Assembly (NCBI RefSeq): GCF_023156195.1
Contig: NZ_JAKUKA010000001.1
Location: 248,001-312,000, forward strand
From: Chitinophaga sedimenti
Lineage (GTDB): Bacteria; Bacteroidota; Bacteroidia; Chitinophagales; Chitinophagaceae
Direction of reading: 5' to 3'
Length of the DNA stretch: 64,000 nucleotides
Part shown: positions 49,685 through 59,076 of the stretch, in pieces
Position numbering within the stretch: the first letter of the stretch is position 1
Layout: every line of letters starts with the position of its first letter
Translations under genes and position numbers: made by a program
Notes under the pieces: generated by a model
The model's input: only the letters and a program-made list of their open reading frames with translations
What the model was told of the DNA's origin: nothing
Databases searched by the model: none

Positions 49685-49979
49685 GCAGCAAAGGTAAGGG
49701 TTAATGGTTGATGATGACCGCGTTGTGCACCGGGATGTAGTATCTGGTGTATGAACTGTTTTTCATAGCCCTACGCCGTTAAACCGCGTCCTGCTAAGGG
49801 GCAACAGTAATTGCCTGAACCGCCGTTTATGCCGCCAGATACCGTCGTTGTATGAACAGTGCCGGAGCTGGAAAAGAGGTCAACTTTCTAATGTCGTTTC
49901 CGGCCCTTCGTTTTGTCGTGTTACCCACCCGTATTTTTGCTGATACCACCGTATGTTTGCATTATAAAACGCATATATT
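49685..49979. other. Intergenic region with promoter-like box
   Basis: About 295 bases between divergent genes. TATGTTTG at 49952-49959 is an exact -7 box for the SRPBCC gene (start 49980); no well-spaced TTTG was found for the -33 position. Nothing else was recognised. Confidence 0.5.
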
Positions 49980-50407
49980 ATGGAAAATAAAGCACGTACG
50001 AAAGTAACCATTGAAGCCACTGTAAATGCCCCTGTAGCCAAAGTATGGCAATACTGGAATGAGCCGGAGCACATTAAACAATGGGCTTTTGCATCGCCAG
50101 AATGGCATGCGCCCGCTGCCACCAACGATCTGCGTGTAGGCGGTCAGTTTACGACGCGGATGGAAGCGAAAGACGGCAGCTTTGGTTTCGATTTCGGCGG
50201 CGAGTACACGGAAGTAGCGGAACACAAGGCTATCGCTTATGTGATGGGCGACGGTCGCGAAGCACGCACTACTTTTGAGGAGCGGGATGGTAAAACCTAT
50301 ATCGTGGAGGTATTCGACGCGGAAGAAACAAATCAATTGAAATGCAGCAAGCTGGCTGGCAGGCGATTCTCAACAACTTTAAGAATCATACTGAAAGTGG
50401 TAAATAG
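49980..50407 (+). CDS. SRPBCC (AHSA1-like) protein, one frame break
   Basis: About 142 residues. Typical AHSA1/SRPBCC features: ITIEATVNAPVAKVW-like start (VTIEATVNAPVAKVWQYW), WAFASPEWHAPAA, a DLRVGGQF strand, FDFGGEYTEV and the final amphipathic helix MQQAGWQAILNNFKNH. The family binds hydrophobic ligands; the specific ligand is unknown. As read, the last 20 residues are scrambled: one C is missing at 50334 (AATCAATTG). With it the sequence reads EETNPIEMQQAGWQAIL and stops at 50405-50407. A hairpin follows at 50415-50444. Confidence 0.85.
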
Positions 50408-50414
50408 TGCATGA

Positions 50415-50444
50415 CGCGGCTGCTTATTATACACGGCAGCCGCG
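50415..50444 (+). terminator. Hairpin after the SRPBCC gene
   Basis: Perfect 9-bp stem CGCGGCTGC/GCAGCCGCG with a 12-base loop; no T run directly behind it, so termination strength is uncertain. Confidence 0.45.
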
Positions 50445-50489
50445 CCATTATGCAGTAAAATTTTTATTTTGCAGGGGAATATACCAATT

Positions 50490-51209
50490 ATGAAAAGATA
50501 TCTCCTGCTGTTAGCCTTGTCATTGCCCATGGCGACCATGGCGCAAGATGAAATACCCGCTGCCGGTCCCGCCAGCATCGCCTACCATGAATACCGGATG
50601 AAAGAAAGCGTGCCGCCCTACGGGCTGGCAAAAGTGAAAGCGCTGATTACCAAAATTAATGACAGCGAAGAAACAACCGCGCTGAATGCCAAAGATTACC
50701 TCGGGCTCTCCCTGCGCGAAAAATTCACCTATCACATGATCCACGCGGAATCGTATAGCCAGAACTGTGATATTGTGTTGCCGGAGCCGGACGAAGAAAA
50801 GAAGATATTCGCTTACCTGCCGAGTGTTTTCGGCGATACGCACTGGAGCAGCCGCCAGCTCGATTTTTTCCAGAGCAACCGCGATTCGGTCCTGGCGCTC
50901 ATCAAAGAATCCGCAAACCGCAGCAAACGCACGGGTCTGAATTACAAACATGCACTCATGGAAATGCATGCGGTGGAGGCCATTCCCTTCCTGGCTGAAT
51001 TTTACCAGCGCGATCGTAAAGACCACGATATTCTTACCCTGCTGATGTTGCTGATGAAAGAGAGCCGATACGCGCCCTTCCTGTCTTCGGCATCCTACAC
51101 CAAATTGTACAGCAAAGAAAGCAACTACTTCAGTTATTTACAGGATAACAAAGCGAACGAGGATCTTATCATCAAACGCGCTACGGATTTTTACAACAGC
51201 CGGAAATGA
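50490..51209 (+). CDS. Hypothetical exported protein, 239 residues
   Basis: The start at 50490 gives a signal peptide (MKRYLLLLALSLPMATMAQ). No known domain was recognised. The mature part is helix-rich: GLAKVKALITKINDSEE, REKFTYHMIHAESYSQNCDI, HWSSRQLDFFQSNRDSVLALI and HALMEMHAVEAIPFLAEFYQRD; the last resembles a HEAT-like repeat. Its stop codon overlaps the start of the next gene (ATGA at 51206-51209), so translation is probably coupled to the formylglycine-generating-enzyme-like protein. Confidence 0.7.
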   Translation: MKRYLLLLALSLPMATMAQDEIPAAGPASIAYHEYRMKESVPPYGLAKVKALITKINDSEETTALNAKDYLGLSLREKFTYHMIHAESYSQNCDIVLPEPDEEKKIFAYLPSVFGDTHWSSRQLDFFQSNRDSVLALIKESANRSKRTGLNYKHALMEMHAVEAIPFLAEFYQRDRKDHDILTLLMLLMKESRYAPFLSSASYTKLYSKESNYFSYLQDNKANEDLIIKRATDFYNSRK

Positions 51210-51985
51210 TAACCACACTTGTCATATGCTGCATGGCGTACGATACCGCATTTGTGCACGTACCGGCGGGAGCGTACCGGGTGGGACAAAAAGGGCACCC
51301 CGTAAATCCTCTGCGGACAGTGCATTTGCAGGCGTACGATATCGCCGCGCACGAGTTGACCAACCGCGAATTCGCGGCCTTCGTCGATGTTACCAACTAT
51401 GTAACTGATGCGGAGCGGCATCGCAACGCGCTGGTGTTCGAGCCCGGGCTGAAAGAATTCCGCTGGAAGGAGGACAGTACCGCATTTTGGCGTTACCCGA
51501 ATGGCCTGGGCAGGGGAGGCATCGAACAAAAAATGGATCACCCGGTCACAACGCTGAGTTATACCGATATACAGGCTTATTGCCAGTGGGCGGGTGTTCG
51601 CCTGCCATCGTTCGAGGAATGGGAAGTGGCGTCCAGGGCGGGTGCGCGGAGTACTTACTTTTGGGGTAAAGAAGCGGCGCGGATCGGGGAGTATGCCAAC
51701 ATCTGGCACGGTAACGATCACCTGCAGGCCGATAGCTCCGATGGGTATATGTATACCGCGCCGGTGGGCAGTTTTAAGCCCAATCCCTGGGGTTTGTACG
51801 ATGTGTACGGTAATGTGTTCGAGTTCTGTGAAGGGCACCTGGGTAAGGAAACCAGCGTACATGCCCGCGGAGGATCCTGGTGGTGCAGCACGCATGCCTG
51901 CAACTTTTTTAATTCGGTAGACATTGGCAGCGTGCACCCGCATGCCTCTTTCAGCAACCTGGGCTTCCGGGTAGTGAAGAAATAA
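51206..51985 (+). CDS. Formylglycine-generating-enzyme (sulfatase-modifying) family protein with catalytic cysteines
   Basis: 259 residues with the FGE-sulfatase domain over nearly the whole length: FVHVPAGAYRVG, AAHELTNREFAAFVDVTNYVTDAE, MDHPVTTLSYTDIQAYCQWAGVRLPSFEEWE, FWGKEAA and WGLYDVYGNVFEF. Near the C-terminus RGGSWWCSTHACNFF keeps both cysteines in the C-x4-C spacing of true formylglycine-generating enzymes (residues 227 and 232), followed by SNLGFRVV. Many bacterial members lack these cysteines; this one may be active as an oxidase. No sulfatase gene is in the window. It overlaps the upstream gene by 4 bases and precedes a GH78-like gene by 46 bases. Confidence 0.85.
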   Translation: MITTLVICCMAYDTAFVHVPAGAYRVGQKGHPVNPLRTVHLQAYDIAAHELTNREFAAFVDVTNYVTDAERHRNALVFEPGLKEFRWKEDSTAFWRYPNGLGRGGIEQKMDHPVTTLSYTDIQAYCQWAGVRLPSFEEWEVASRAGARSTYFWGKEAARIGEYANIWHGNDHLQADSSDGYMYTAPVGSFKPNPWGLYDVYGNVFEFCEGHLGKETSVHARGGSWWCSTHACNFFNSVDIGSVHPHASFSNLGFRVVKK

Positions 51986-52031
51986 ACCGGATTGATTATC
52001 TTGGGGGATTGCTAAATTCCACCCAATAGAC

Positions 52032-54311
52032 ATGATACAACGTTTTTTTGTTTCCCTTTTCCTGTTAATCCCTTTTACGGTCGCTGCGCAATGGATTGCG
52101 CCGCCCGACGTTGCTGCCGGTGCATACAACGTTTCCCATTTTCGCAAAACATTCGTTTTAGATAAAAAACCGAAGTCTTTTCTTATAAAGATATCCGCCG
52201 ACAATCGTTACCGGTTATACGTAAACGGCCGGTCGCTCACCACTGGTCCGCAGCGCTCCGATGCCGCACACTGGCGTTACGACAGCCTTGATCTTGCACC
52301 TTATCTGCATCGCGGTGAAAACCTCATTGGTGTTACCGTCTGGAACCAGGGAGCATACGCGGCCTGGGCGCAGCTCTCTGCCCAAACCGGCCTTTGGTTG
52401 CGCGGGCCGGGCATCCAAACCGATAACAGCTGGCGCGTTTGGCGCGATACTGCTTATGCTGCCGTGATAGATGAGCTGCATATTGTAGGGCCGTACGAGC
52501 AAGTAAACGCCGCTGCTTATCCCTGGGGATGGGAGCAGCCGGATTATAACGACCGGCACTGGAAACAGGCGTTGCTAACGAACGACCAACGCCACCTGCT
52601 GCCAAGGAATATTCCCTTCCCGGAAGAGCGCTGGCAGCGATTTTTATCGGTAAGACGGGCGGATACCCAGGTGCCGGGCGGGTTTGTCCGCGGCGATGCT
52701 CCGCTAACGATTGATGCACATCAACAGGCAAAAATATTATTGGAGCAGGGAGAGCTGACGACCGCATTCCCACAGCTGCTGGTAAGTGGCGGTAAGGGGG
52801 CAAAAATCAAGATTACTTACGCCGAGGCCCTGTACGACAGTACCGGAAATAAACACAACCGTAACGAGATAGCTGGAAAAACTATCCGTGGCCGTTATGA
52901 TGTATTTCTGCCGGATGGTGGCGAGGGAAGGGTGTTTCAGCCATTGTATTACCGCACGTTCCGCTACGTGGAACTGGCGGTGCAAACAGGATCAGCCGTT
53001 AACGATACGCGACGTGAGAAGTCAGTTTACAGCCTATCCCTTCCGCGAAAATGCTTACTTCCGCTCCAGTGATACGGCCTTAAACCGCCTGTGGGAAGTG
53101 GGATGGCGCACCAGCCGGTTGTGCGCGTACGAAACTTACATGGATTGCCCGTATTACGAGCAGCTTCAGTACATCGGTGATACGCGCATCCGGCGCTCAT
53201 TTCGCTCTACGTTTCCGGCGACGACCGCCTCATGAAAAACGCGATCCTGCAGTTTGACCAGTCGCGCATACCGGAAGGTTTAACGCAAAGCCGTTACCCC
53301 TCGAACGAAAAGCAGATCATTCCGCCTTTTTCGCTGTTCTGGATCGCCATGTTGCACGATTACCGGCAGATCGGGAGTGATACCGCTTTTGTAAGGCCAC
53401 TGTTGCCGGGCGTTACCGCGGTGTTGAACTGGCACCGCCAATATGTGGGCGGGCAACAACTGCTCGTTAAAATGCCTTACTGGAATTTCGTAGACTGGCC
53501 ATCGGCATGGCCATGGACAGGAAAGGAGGAAACCAGCGGTATCCCGCCGGGCACGTTGGAAGGTAAATCATCTATCCTGACCCTGCAATACGTGTATGCT
53601 TTGAAGTTATCCGCCGATTTGTACCGCGGTTACGGGTATACGAAAGAGGCCTTAGCGGCCGAAACAGAAGCCGCCCGCATTGGAAAAGCCGTTTATCAGC
53701 TTTGCTGGGATAAGGACCGGAAACGATTGGCAGACACGCCCGATAAAAATGTATTCAGTCAGCATGCGAATATACTGGCCGCGCTCACCGATATCGGGCC
53801 GAATGAATATAACTTTTTAGATAACAGGGAGCTGTTGATCAATATAGAAAATGATTCGAGCCTGATCCCATGTACGTTATACTATCGTTTTTATCTTGCC
53901 CGTGCGCTGCAGCAATTACAGGCCGGTGAGCGTTACCTGGGGTTGCTGAAGGATTGGTATAATATGCTCGACCTGGGACTAACCACATTTGCGGAACGAC
54001 CGGAGCCCACCCGTTCCGATTGCCATGCCTGGAGTGCAAGTCCCCTCTATGATCTGCTGGCCACTGTAGCCGGCATCACCCCTGCTTCATCCGGCTTTAA
54101 CAGCGTGCGGATAGCGCCGGAACTTGCCGGACTTGACTGGCTGGACGTGGCCATGCCGCATCCAAAAGGCGAAATCAAACTAAAACTGGAAAAGAAAGAC
54201 GGCCGCCTGAAAGGCAATGCGATACTACCCAGGGGCGTGAGTGGACGATTTTACTGGAACGAAAAAATACTTGATCTTCAGGGCGGTACAAACCGGATAG
54301 ACATTCTTTAA
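52032..54311 (+). CDS. GH78-like alpha-L-rhamnosidase (two frame breaks)
   Basis: About 759 residues. Signal peptide [21 protein letters not shown]-terminal beta domains with [19 protein letters not shown] and [17 protein letters not shown]; a catalytic (alpha/alpha)6 part with [23 protein letters not shown] (the equivalent of the DCPQRxE block of GH78, here DCPYYEQ), [10 protein letters not shown] and [18 protein letters not shown]; and a C-terminal beta domain. It is shorter and more divergent than the GH78 at 16.9-20.3 kb. Breaks: one base extra (or two lost) near 52995-52997 and one A lost at 53190-53191 (restoring [15 protein letters not shown]). Its stop overlaps the convergent RidA-like gene by 4 bases. 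Co-transcribed with the FGE-like gene. Confidence 0.82.
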
Positions 54312-54715
54312 GGCAACACTGCTACCGCTTCCATTCCCATCAAGTAATCGGGATTGGATAAGGCGGGAACATACAACATCGTTATCACCGGCGGATGCTG
54401 GCGTTTACCCCAGTACTGCTGAAATGCTTCATACCCGGGGCGCAGGTCCTGTCCCTGTACAGCATACACGGTCCATTTGATAACGTGTTGCCAGTCAGCG
54501 CCAACGGTTTGCAGTGCCACCTGCATGTTTTCCATGACCTGCAGCGCCTGTGTTTTCATATCACCTTTGCCCACCACATTACCTGTGGCATCATTGGCAT
54601 TAATTTCCCCGATATACACCGTTTTGCCGCTGCCTTCTACGGTAACAATATTCGTAAAGGCAGGGTTTTTAATTAACCCTTCGGGGTTGACGTGTGTGAC
54701 TTTAACTGTACTCAT
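54308..54715 (-). CDS. RidA/YjgF-family protein lacking the canonical arginine
   Basis: 135 residues when started at 54715 (MSTVKVTHVNPEGL); the frame stays open to 54817 but the extension is not family-like. Rid-fold features: NPAFTNIVTVEG, VYIGEINANDATGNVVGKGDMKTQALQVMENMQVALQ, HVIKWTVYAV and the closing [10 protein letters not shown]. In archetypal RidA an arginine after PA binds the carboxylate of imino acids; here the segment is YVPALSNPD, with Leu at that place. So enamine/imine deaminase activity is doubtful and this is a divergent Rid subgroup. It overlaps the convergent GH78-like gene by 4 bases. Confidence 0.83.
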   Translation of the reverse strand: MSTVKVTHVNPEGLIKNPAFTNIVTVEGSGKTVYIGEINANDATGNVVGKGDMKTQALQVMENMQVALQTVGADWQHVIKWTVYAVQGQDLRPGYEAFQQYWGKRQHPPVITMLYVPALSNPDYLMGMEAVAVLP

Positions 54716-54770
54716 ATTGTAGTGGCGACAATCTTTGTGCCATGCGTCAACCGGACTGGACCGATTTTTG

Positions 54771-54778
54771 TAACTTTG
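54771..54778 (+). promoter_or_regulatory. -7 box of the lipoprotein gene at 54820
   Basis: TAACTTTG matches TANNTTTG exactly, 41 bases before the start codon. No well-spaced -33 TTTG was found. Confidence 0.5.
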
Positions 54779-54819
54779 TGGTATCCCCCGATTCATAGTA
54801 CAGTAACCGTTATACATAT

Positions 54820-55417
54820 ATGAGAAGATTGCTCACCGTTTGCAGCCTTTCCCTTTTCTGCATGGCCTGTGGCAGCAGCAGCGATCTGCCTGCCACTGAG
54901 GATATTGTAAATAAGAAAATTGAAAATATTATCCCGCGCCAGTACGGACACCCTCGCCCGCCTGGGTTTAACGGCCAACAAAGGCATTAATCCGCCCAAC
55001 GTGGAAGGGCTCTATTTCGTTCGCCCGCACCTGTTAGATGCCGGTAATGTGCCCGGCGATGAACCCGGCCGCCGCTTCCCCGATGTGGAACTCCGCTTGT
55101 CCGCGCAACGCAACCCGGATTTCAGTATCGTATTTACCGGTTCCAACTTCGTGTCGAAGAGCGATACCAGTATGGCGACGGTCATAGCCGGACAGGGGAA
55201 TGATTTTACCGTGTATGCAAAACTTAAAGCCACTGATGGTGATGCCTACGCTATTTTCGGTATCGTGATTTCCGGAACGCGTATAGGTGAAACGTTGCGC
55301 GATCTTCGCATAGGTGTGATCAATATTGATGATCGTCACGGTGGCGGCAGATTTATTCGCCAGGGACAGGGACGCGTGGGCTACGATGCCGATGATGTGA
55401 CTGCGCGGGAAAGATAA
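54820..55417 (+). CDS. Hypothetical lipoprotein, about 198 residues (one frame break)
   Basis: The start at 54820 gives a lipoprotein signal (MRRLLTVCSLSLFCMAC). The mature part has a likely surface beta-rich domain (VEGLYFVRPHLLDAGN, FPDVELRLSAQRN, FTVYAKLKATDGDAYAIFGIVISG, GRFIRQGQGRV). No family recognised. Frame changes near 54941-54950: one extra base there, since deleting one base joins KKIENII to a segment beginning STDTLARLGLTANKG. Transcribed from its own promoter and convergent with the membrane protein at 55419. Confidence 0.6.
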
Positions 55418-55418
55418 C

Positions 55419-55898
55419 TTACCCTTTTACATGTTGTTGCACGGCCTGTACGAAACTGTTATAGGATTCGGCTTCCGCCCGGGTATTTTTCCTGGCAGAC
55501 AGGAAAAAGGGGTAGTGACCAAACTTCAGGGTTTTTCCGCTCTGCAAATGCAGGTACAGTCGCGGTGATTGAATGGCGCCACGCCTCGGCGGCAGCACGA
55601 GCTGGTAGCCTGCTACTTCGGACCAGCTTACATGTTGCGGCTTGCCACGGTGGAGCGTAAAGCCTTCCTCACTTGTTTTAATAGTTTCCTGCTGGTGATG
55701 TAGCCGTATAATACCGCTGACAATTACGAACATCACTGCCGTAATCAATAACAAATAAAAGCTGTACAACGCACTGTTGCCATTGTCGCGCAGCCCGATG
55801 TGACCGAAGGTGGTCTGCATCGCCACCATTAGCAGGATGAAAACCGGTATGCTGATGAGCAGGCGCAAGCGAAGGAAGGTCGTAAATCGTATCTCCAT
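55419..55898 (-). CDS. Hypothetical membrane protein, 159 residues
   Basis: Two membrane helices in the N-terminal half (LRLLISIPVFILLMVAMQTTF and LYSFYLLLITAVMFVIVSGII), then a cytosolic beta domain (EEGFTLHRGKPQHVSWSEVAGYQLV, PRLYLHLQSGKTLKFGHYPFFLSA) and a C-terminal helix. This layout is like that of two-helix membrane proteins with a PH-type (YcxB-like) domain, but the assignment is weak. It is followed on the minus strand by no close partner; a strong bidirectional terminator lies upstream of its start. Confidence 0.65.
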   Translation of the reverse strand: MEIRFTTFLRLRLLISIPVFILLMVAMQTTFGHIGLRDNGNSALYSFYLLLITAVMFVIVSGIIRLHHQQETIKTSEEGFTLHRGKPQHVSWSEVAGYQLVLPPRRGAIQSPRLYLHLQSGKTLKFGHYPFFLSARKNTRAEAESYNSFVQAVQQHVKG

Positions 55899-55910
55899 AA
55901 AGCAAAAATA

Positions 55911-55940
55911 AAAAGGCTTCCGGTACAGGAAGCCTTTTTT
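55911..55940. terminator. Bidirectional terminator
   Basis: Perfect stem AAAAGGCTTCC/GGAAGCCTTTT with a 6-base loop and T run to 55940. It ends the DUF1080 transcript (55949 stop, minus strand). Confidence 0.75.
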
Positions 55941-55948
55941 ACGTTAAT

Positions 55949-56913
55949 TTATTTTGCCGGTGTGATGGTGATTTTCCGGAATTCTATCGGACCGTGATCG
56001 CCCCTGGATGTAGAGCGGACCAGGTTCCCCTTCGTTGCTGTCCAGCGCACCGCCTGTAATACCGGTATTTCCTGGTTCGAGATTACGGTTTTGCCATTTA
56101 CAACAATGGTGACCATACGACCGATCAGCGTAATATCATAGCTCTGCCAAACGCCCGGACCTTTTGCCGCAATTTCGCTTGGTGCTAAAAAGCCATATAC
56201 GCCGCTGAACAAAACGCTGGCAGGATGTGCATCAGCCGGGCTGTCTTCGATCTGTACTTCATGACGACCGCGCAGGTATACGCCACTGTTGCTGCCTTTT
56301 TCATATTTAAACTCCACGTGCAGTTTAAAGTCGGTAAAGGTTTGTTCGGTGATCAGGTTGGCGCCGGAACGCGGGCTGGTAAGGATACCATTGCGTACTT
56401 CCCACTGGTTGGCCGCACCGCTGGTTTTCCAGCCGCTAAGGTCTTTACCGTTAAACAGTTCGATGGATCTGCCCCAAACGGGAGCGGTTGTACGTTTTAA
56501 CAGAGGTGCTTTTACACCGGTGAATTTTTCGGATTTGCCCGCGCGGCTGATGGTGCCGGCGATGCCGTTGGCCGTTACTTCGCCTTCGATCACAAAATCT
56601 TCGGTGCCGGCTTCCCATTGTGGAGGAATGGTGAAGCTGAATTTACCGTTATCGAAATTTACTTTGGCTACCGGACGTGCGCTGCCCGATGTGCCTACGA
56701 AATAACCGACGAGTGTCTGGCGGCCGGAGAGTTTTACTTCCAGCCAGGAGGGTGCTTTTTACCGCCCTGGTCTACCGTAATGTCCCAGCGGCCGATGAGG
56801 TCTTTAGGCTCCGCTGCTGTTTGCTCTGTGCTAACCGGGGCGCCGCATACGGGCACAATGGCGGCTGTCAGTAGTAAGCAGCTCATGCCGGTGGCGATGA
56901 TTTGTTTGCGCAT
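55949..56913 (-). CDS. Second DUF1080 (3-keto-disaccharide hydrolase-type) protein, one frame break
   Basis: About 321 residues: signal peptide MRKQIIATGMSCLLLTAAIVPVCGA, an N-terminal beta domain (LIGRWDITVDQGGKKAPSWLEVKLSG, GKFSFTIPPQWEAG, ANGIAGTISRAGKSEKF) and the C-terminal DUF1080 jelly roll (SIELFNGKDLSGWKTSG, FTDFKLHVEFKYEKGSNSGVYLRGRHEVQI, WQSYDITLIGRMVTIVVNG, GPIEFRKITI). One base is missing from the T run at 56756-56760 (plus strand); repair gives GGKKAPSWLEV. The two-domain build differs from the lipoprotein DUF1080 at 47714, so the pair are not recent duplicates. Ends in the terminator at 55911-55940. Confidence 0.86.
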
Positions 56914-57033
56914 AATTGTTGTTTCTGAATTGAAGATTAATTCCCGCAGAAGACGTGGGATCTGCCGGGGCTGGGTAAGATAGGCTTTATTTGCGGCACG
57001 CGCAAACTGCTTACATGACTGGTGTATCAACGA

Positions 57034-57061
57034 AAAAGGCCTCCGGTCAGGGAGGCCTTTT
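57034..57061. terminator. Terminator behind the YD-rich protein gene
   Basis: Perfect stem AAAAGGCCTCC/GGAGGCCTTTT with a 6-base loop, between the stop of the gene at 57064 (minus) and the DUF1080 gene. Confidence 0.75.
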
Positions 57062-57063
57062 GA

Positions 57064-57918
57064 TTATTTATTGAATTCATATTTGTAGCGGATCATGCCG
57101 AGCAGCTCGTTGCCTTTGGCGTAGGCATCTTCCTTGAGCGGAAGGCCTTTGGCATCGTAGCTGTATTTCCATACGGTATAGTCGCTGGTGGTCGCATTTA
57201 CGGTGGTCATCTGCGCCAGGCGGCCCTGTGCGTCGTATTCAAACAGGTAGTCGGGCACCATGCGTTTTTTTACCGGTTGATAACGCATCACGTCGGTCAG
57301 GCGCCCCTGTGCGTCATAATTATAGTAAATACGCTGGGAGCGGATGTTTTTACCGGCCTCCAGTTCTTCTATCACGCGGCCGGCTTCATCCAGTTTGAAA
57401 AGTACAATGCTGGAATCGGCGCTGTTGTTCTTGCGGCGCACCATCTGCACGGGGCGAAGCAGCGAATCGTACGTGTAGCTGCGGGTTTCGGTCATCTTAA
57501 ATTTCTCATCCCGCGCCTGCGATACGGTTTGTATGTTTACCAGGGCATCACCCACATAGCGGTATTGGGTAATGTTGATGCTGCTTCCGGTGCTGTCGGT
57601 AATCTTGTTCAGCTGCCCCTTGGGGCCGAAAGTGGAGGTGAGTATGGACAGGCCGGTAGACCGTGAGCGCGTCACGGAGCGCATCTGCCTGAAATTATTG
57701 CTGATGGTGCGTATGCAAACGAAATCATCGTCGCTCTGCAGGTTGGCGTCCAGGCTCTGAACGGTTTGTGTGGCCACATTCGCGTTTTTAAGGGCCTGCA
57801 TATTGGCCACCGTTTTCTGCGTATTGTAAATGTCCTGCAGATAGTACTGTCCAAACGCCGTGTTGCCTGTAAATACTGCCAATCCGAGCGCCAGCAGCGC
57901 AATGCCTGGTTTTTTCAT
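57064..57918 (-). CDS. Hypothetical secreted protein with YD-like repeats, 284 residues
   Basis: Signal peptide MKKPGIALLALGLAVFTGNTAFG. The C-terminal half contains repeated units like YDSLLRPVQMVRR, LDEAGRVIEELEAG, YDAQGRLTDVMRY and YDAQGRLAQMTTV, the YD pattern known from RHS/teneurin-type beta cages. The protein is far too short for a full RHS cage and has no toxin domain. Function unknown. Intact; flanked by terminators, so it is a single-gene unit. Confidence 0.72.
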   Translation of the reverse strand: MKKPGIALLALGLAVFTGNTAFGQYYLQDIYNTQKTVANMQALKNANVATQTVQSLDANLQSDDDFVCIRTISNNFRQMRSVTRSRSTGLSILTSTFGPKGQLNKITDSTGSSINITQYRYVGDALVNIQTVSQARDEKFKMTETRSYTYDSLLRPVQMVRRKNNSADSSIVLFKLDEAGRVIEELEAGKNIRSQRIYYNYDAQGRLTDVMRYQPVKKRMVPDYLFEYDAQGRLAQMTTVNATTSDYTVWKYSYDAKGLPLKEDAYAKGNELLGMIRYKYEFNK

Positions 57919-58052
57919 GAGATTTATAGAAATGATCCTTTTATATCGACAAAAGTACTAACGTTCCACCTAATTCAAAACGTATACCGCCCTTACAATT
58001 ACCGGAAATTTAAAATATCTTTAGGAATACCCGAAAACAGCAACCAAAATCT

Positions 58053-59067
58053 ATGAGCGCTAACCACCTGAGGAAAGATCCCACCTGCCTGAACTGCGGC
58101 AGCGAAGTGGCAGAACGGTATTGTACGCATTGCGGCCAGGAGAATATCGAGCCGCACGAAACCTTTGGCCAACTGGTAAGTCACTTTTTCCAGGATATTA
58201 CCCACTACGATTCCAAAGCCACGGATCACCATCCGCGACCTGCTGTTCCGGCCGGGCCTGCTCACCAAACTGTATTTATCCGGCAAACGCCAAAGTTTCG
58301 TAAATCCCATCCGGATGTACGTATTCGTGTCTTTCGTGTTTTTCCTGCTGCTCGCCTATATTGGTACGCATCACGATCCGTACGAGGTGCACCGTCCCGG
58401 GGAGCATGACGAAATGGAAGTGTATAACGCCGCGCTGGACAGCATCAACGTCCGTAACCACCGCGGGGACGAGCAACCGGGTGTCAATAAACAAATTGTA
58501 GCCTTGTCTGATACGGAGTACGTGCATATCATGAAAACCACGATCGGTGCGCCAGCAGAGGCAGTGCGGCGCTACGATTCACTGGTGAAAACAAGGCCGC
58601 AGGAAAAACGGGGATCGGCCGTAGATCGTTTTTTCGAGCGCTCGATCCTTTACCTGCAGGGGAAATACGGATCAAATATGGGCAGGGCCGTAATGGATAA
58701 ATTCCAGCACAGTATTCCCAAACTGATGTTCGTGTTCCTGCCGTTGTTCGCATTGTTCCTCAAAATGGCTTATCGACGCAGGAAGCTGGTGTACGCAGAT
58801 CATGCGATATTTACCATTCACCTGCACACTTTCCTGTTCTTGTTGGGCATAATAGCGTTCCTGCTCGATTACTGGATGCATACCAGCTGGTTTACACTGA
58901 TCGCCATTTTTATCGCCGTGCTTTACTTTGTGCTGGCGCTGAAAAATGTGTATGGGCAATCCATTGGTAAATCCATCTTAAAAGCGGTTGTGGTGATGTT
59001 CCTCTACGGCTTTAGCATCTTATTGATCATTATTGGATATCTTCTGAGTATATTAGCATTTGTATAA
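58053..59067 (+). CDS. DUF3667 membrane protein with N-terminal zinc ribbon (one frame break)
   Basis: About 337 residues. The N-terminus has a four-cysteine ribbon (CLNCGSEVAERYCTHCGQ), followed by FGQLVSHFFQDITHYDSK, RDLLFRPGLLTKLYLSGKRQSFVNPIRMYVFVSFVFFLLLAY, a charged loop of about 110 residues, and four more membrane helices ending in LLIIIGYLLSILAF. This is the usual DUF3667 layout (zinc ribbon plus membrane helices); function unknown. As read the frame shifts at 58223-58224; removing one G joins HYDSKAT to ITIRDLLFRPG. TATCTTTA near 58014 is a near-match -7 box. The enoyl-CoA hydratase gene follows after 9 bases. Confidence 0.8.
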
Positions 59068-59076
59068 CACATACTT

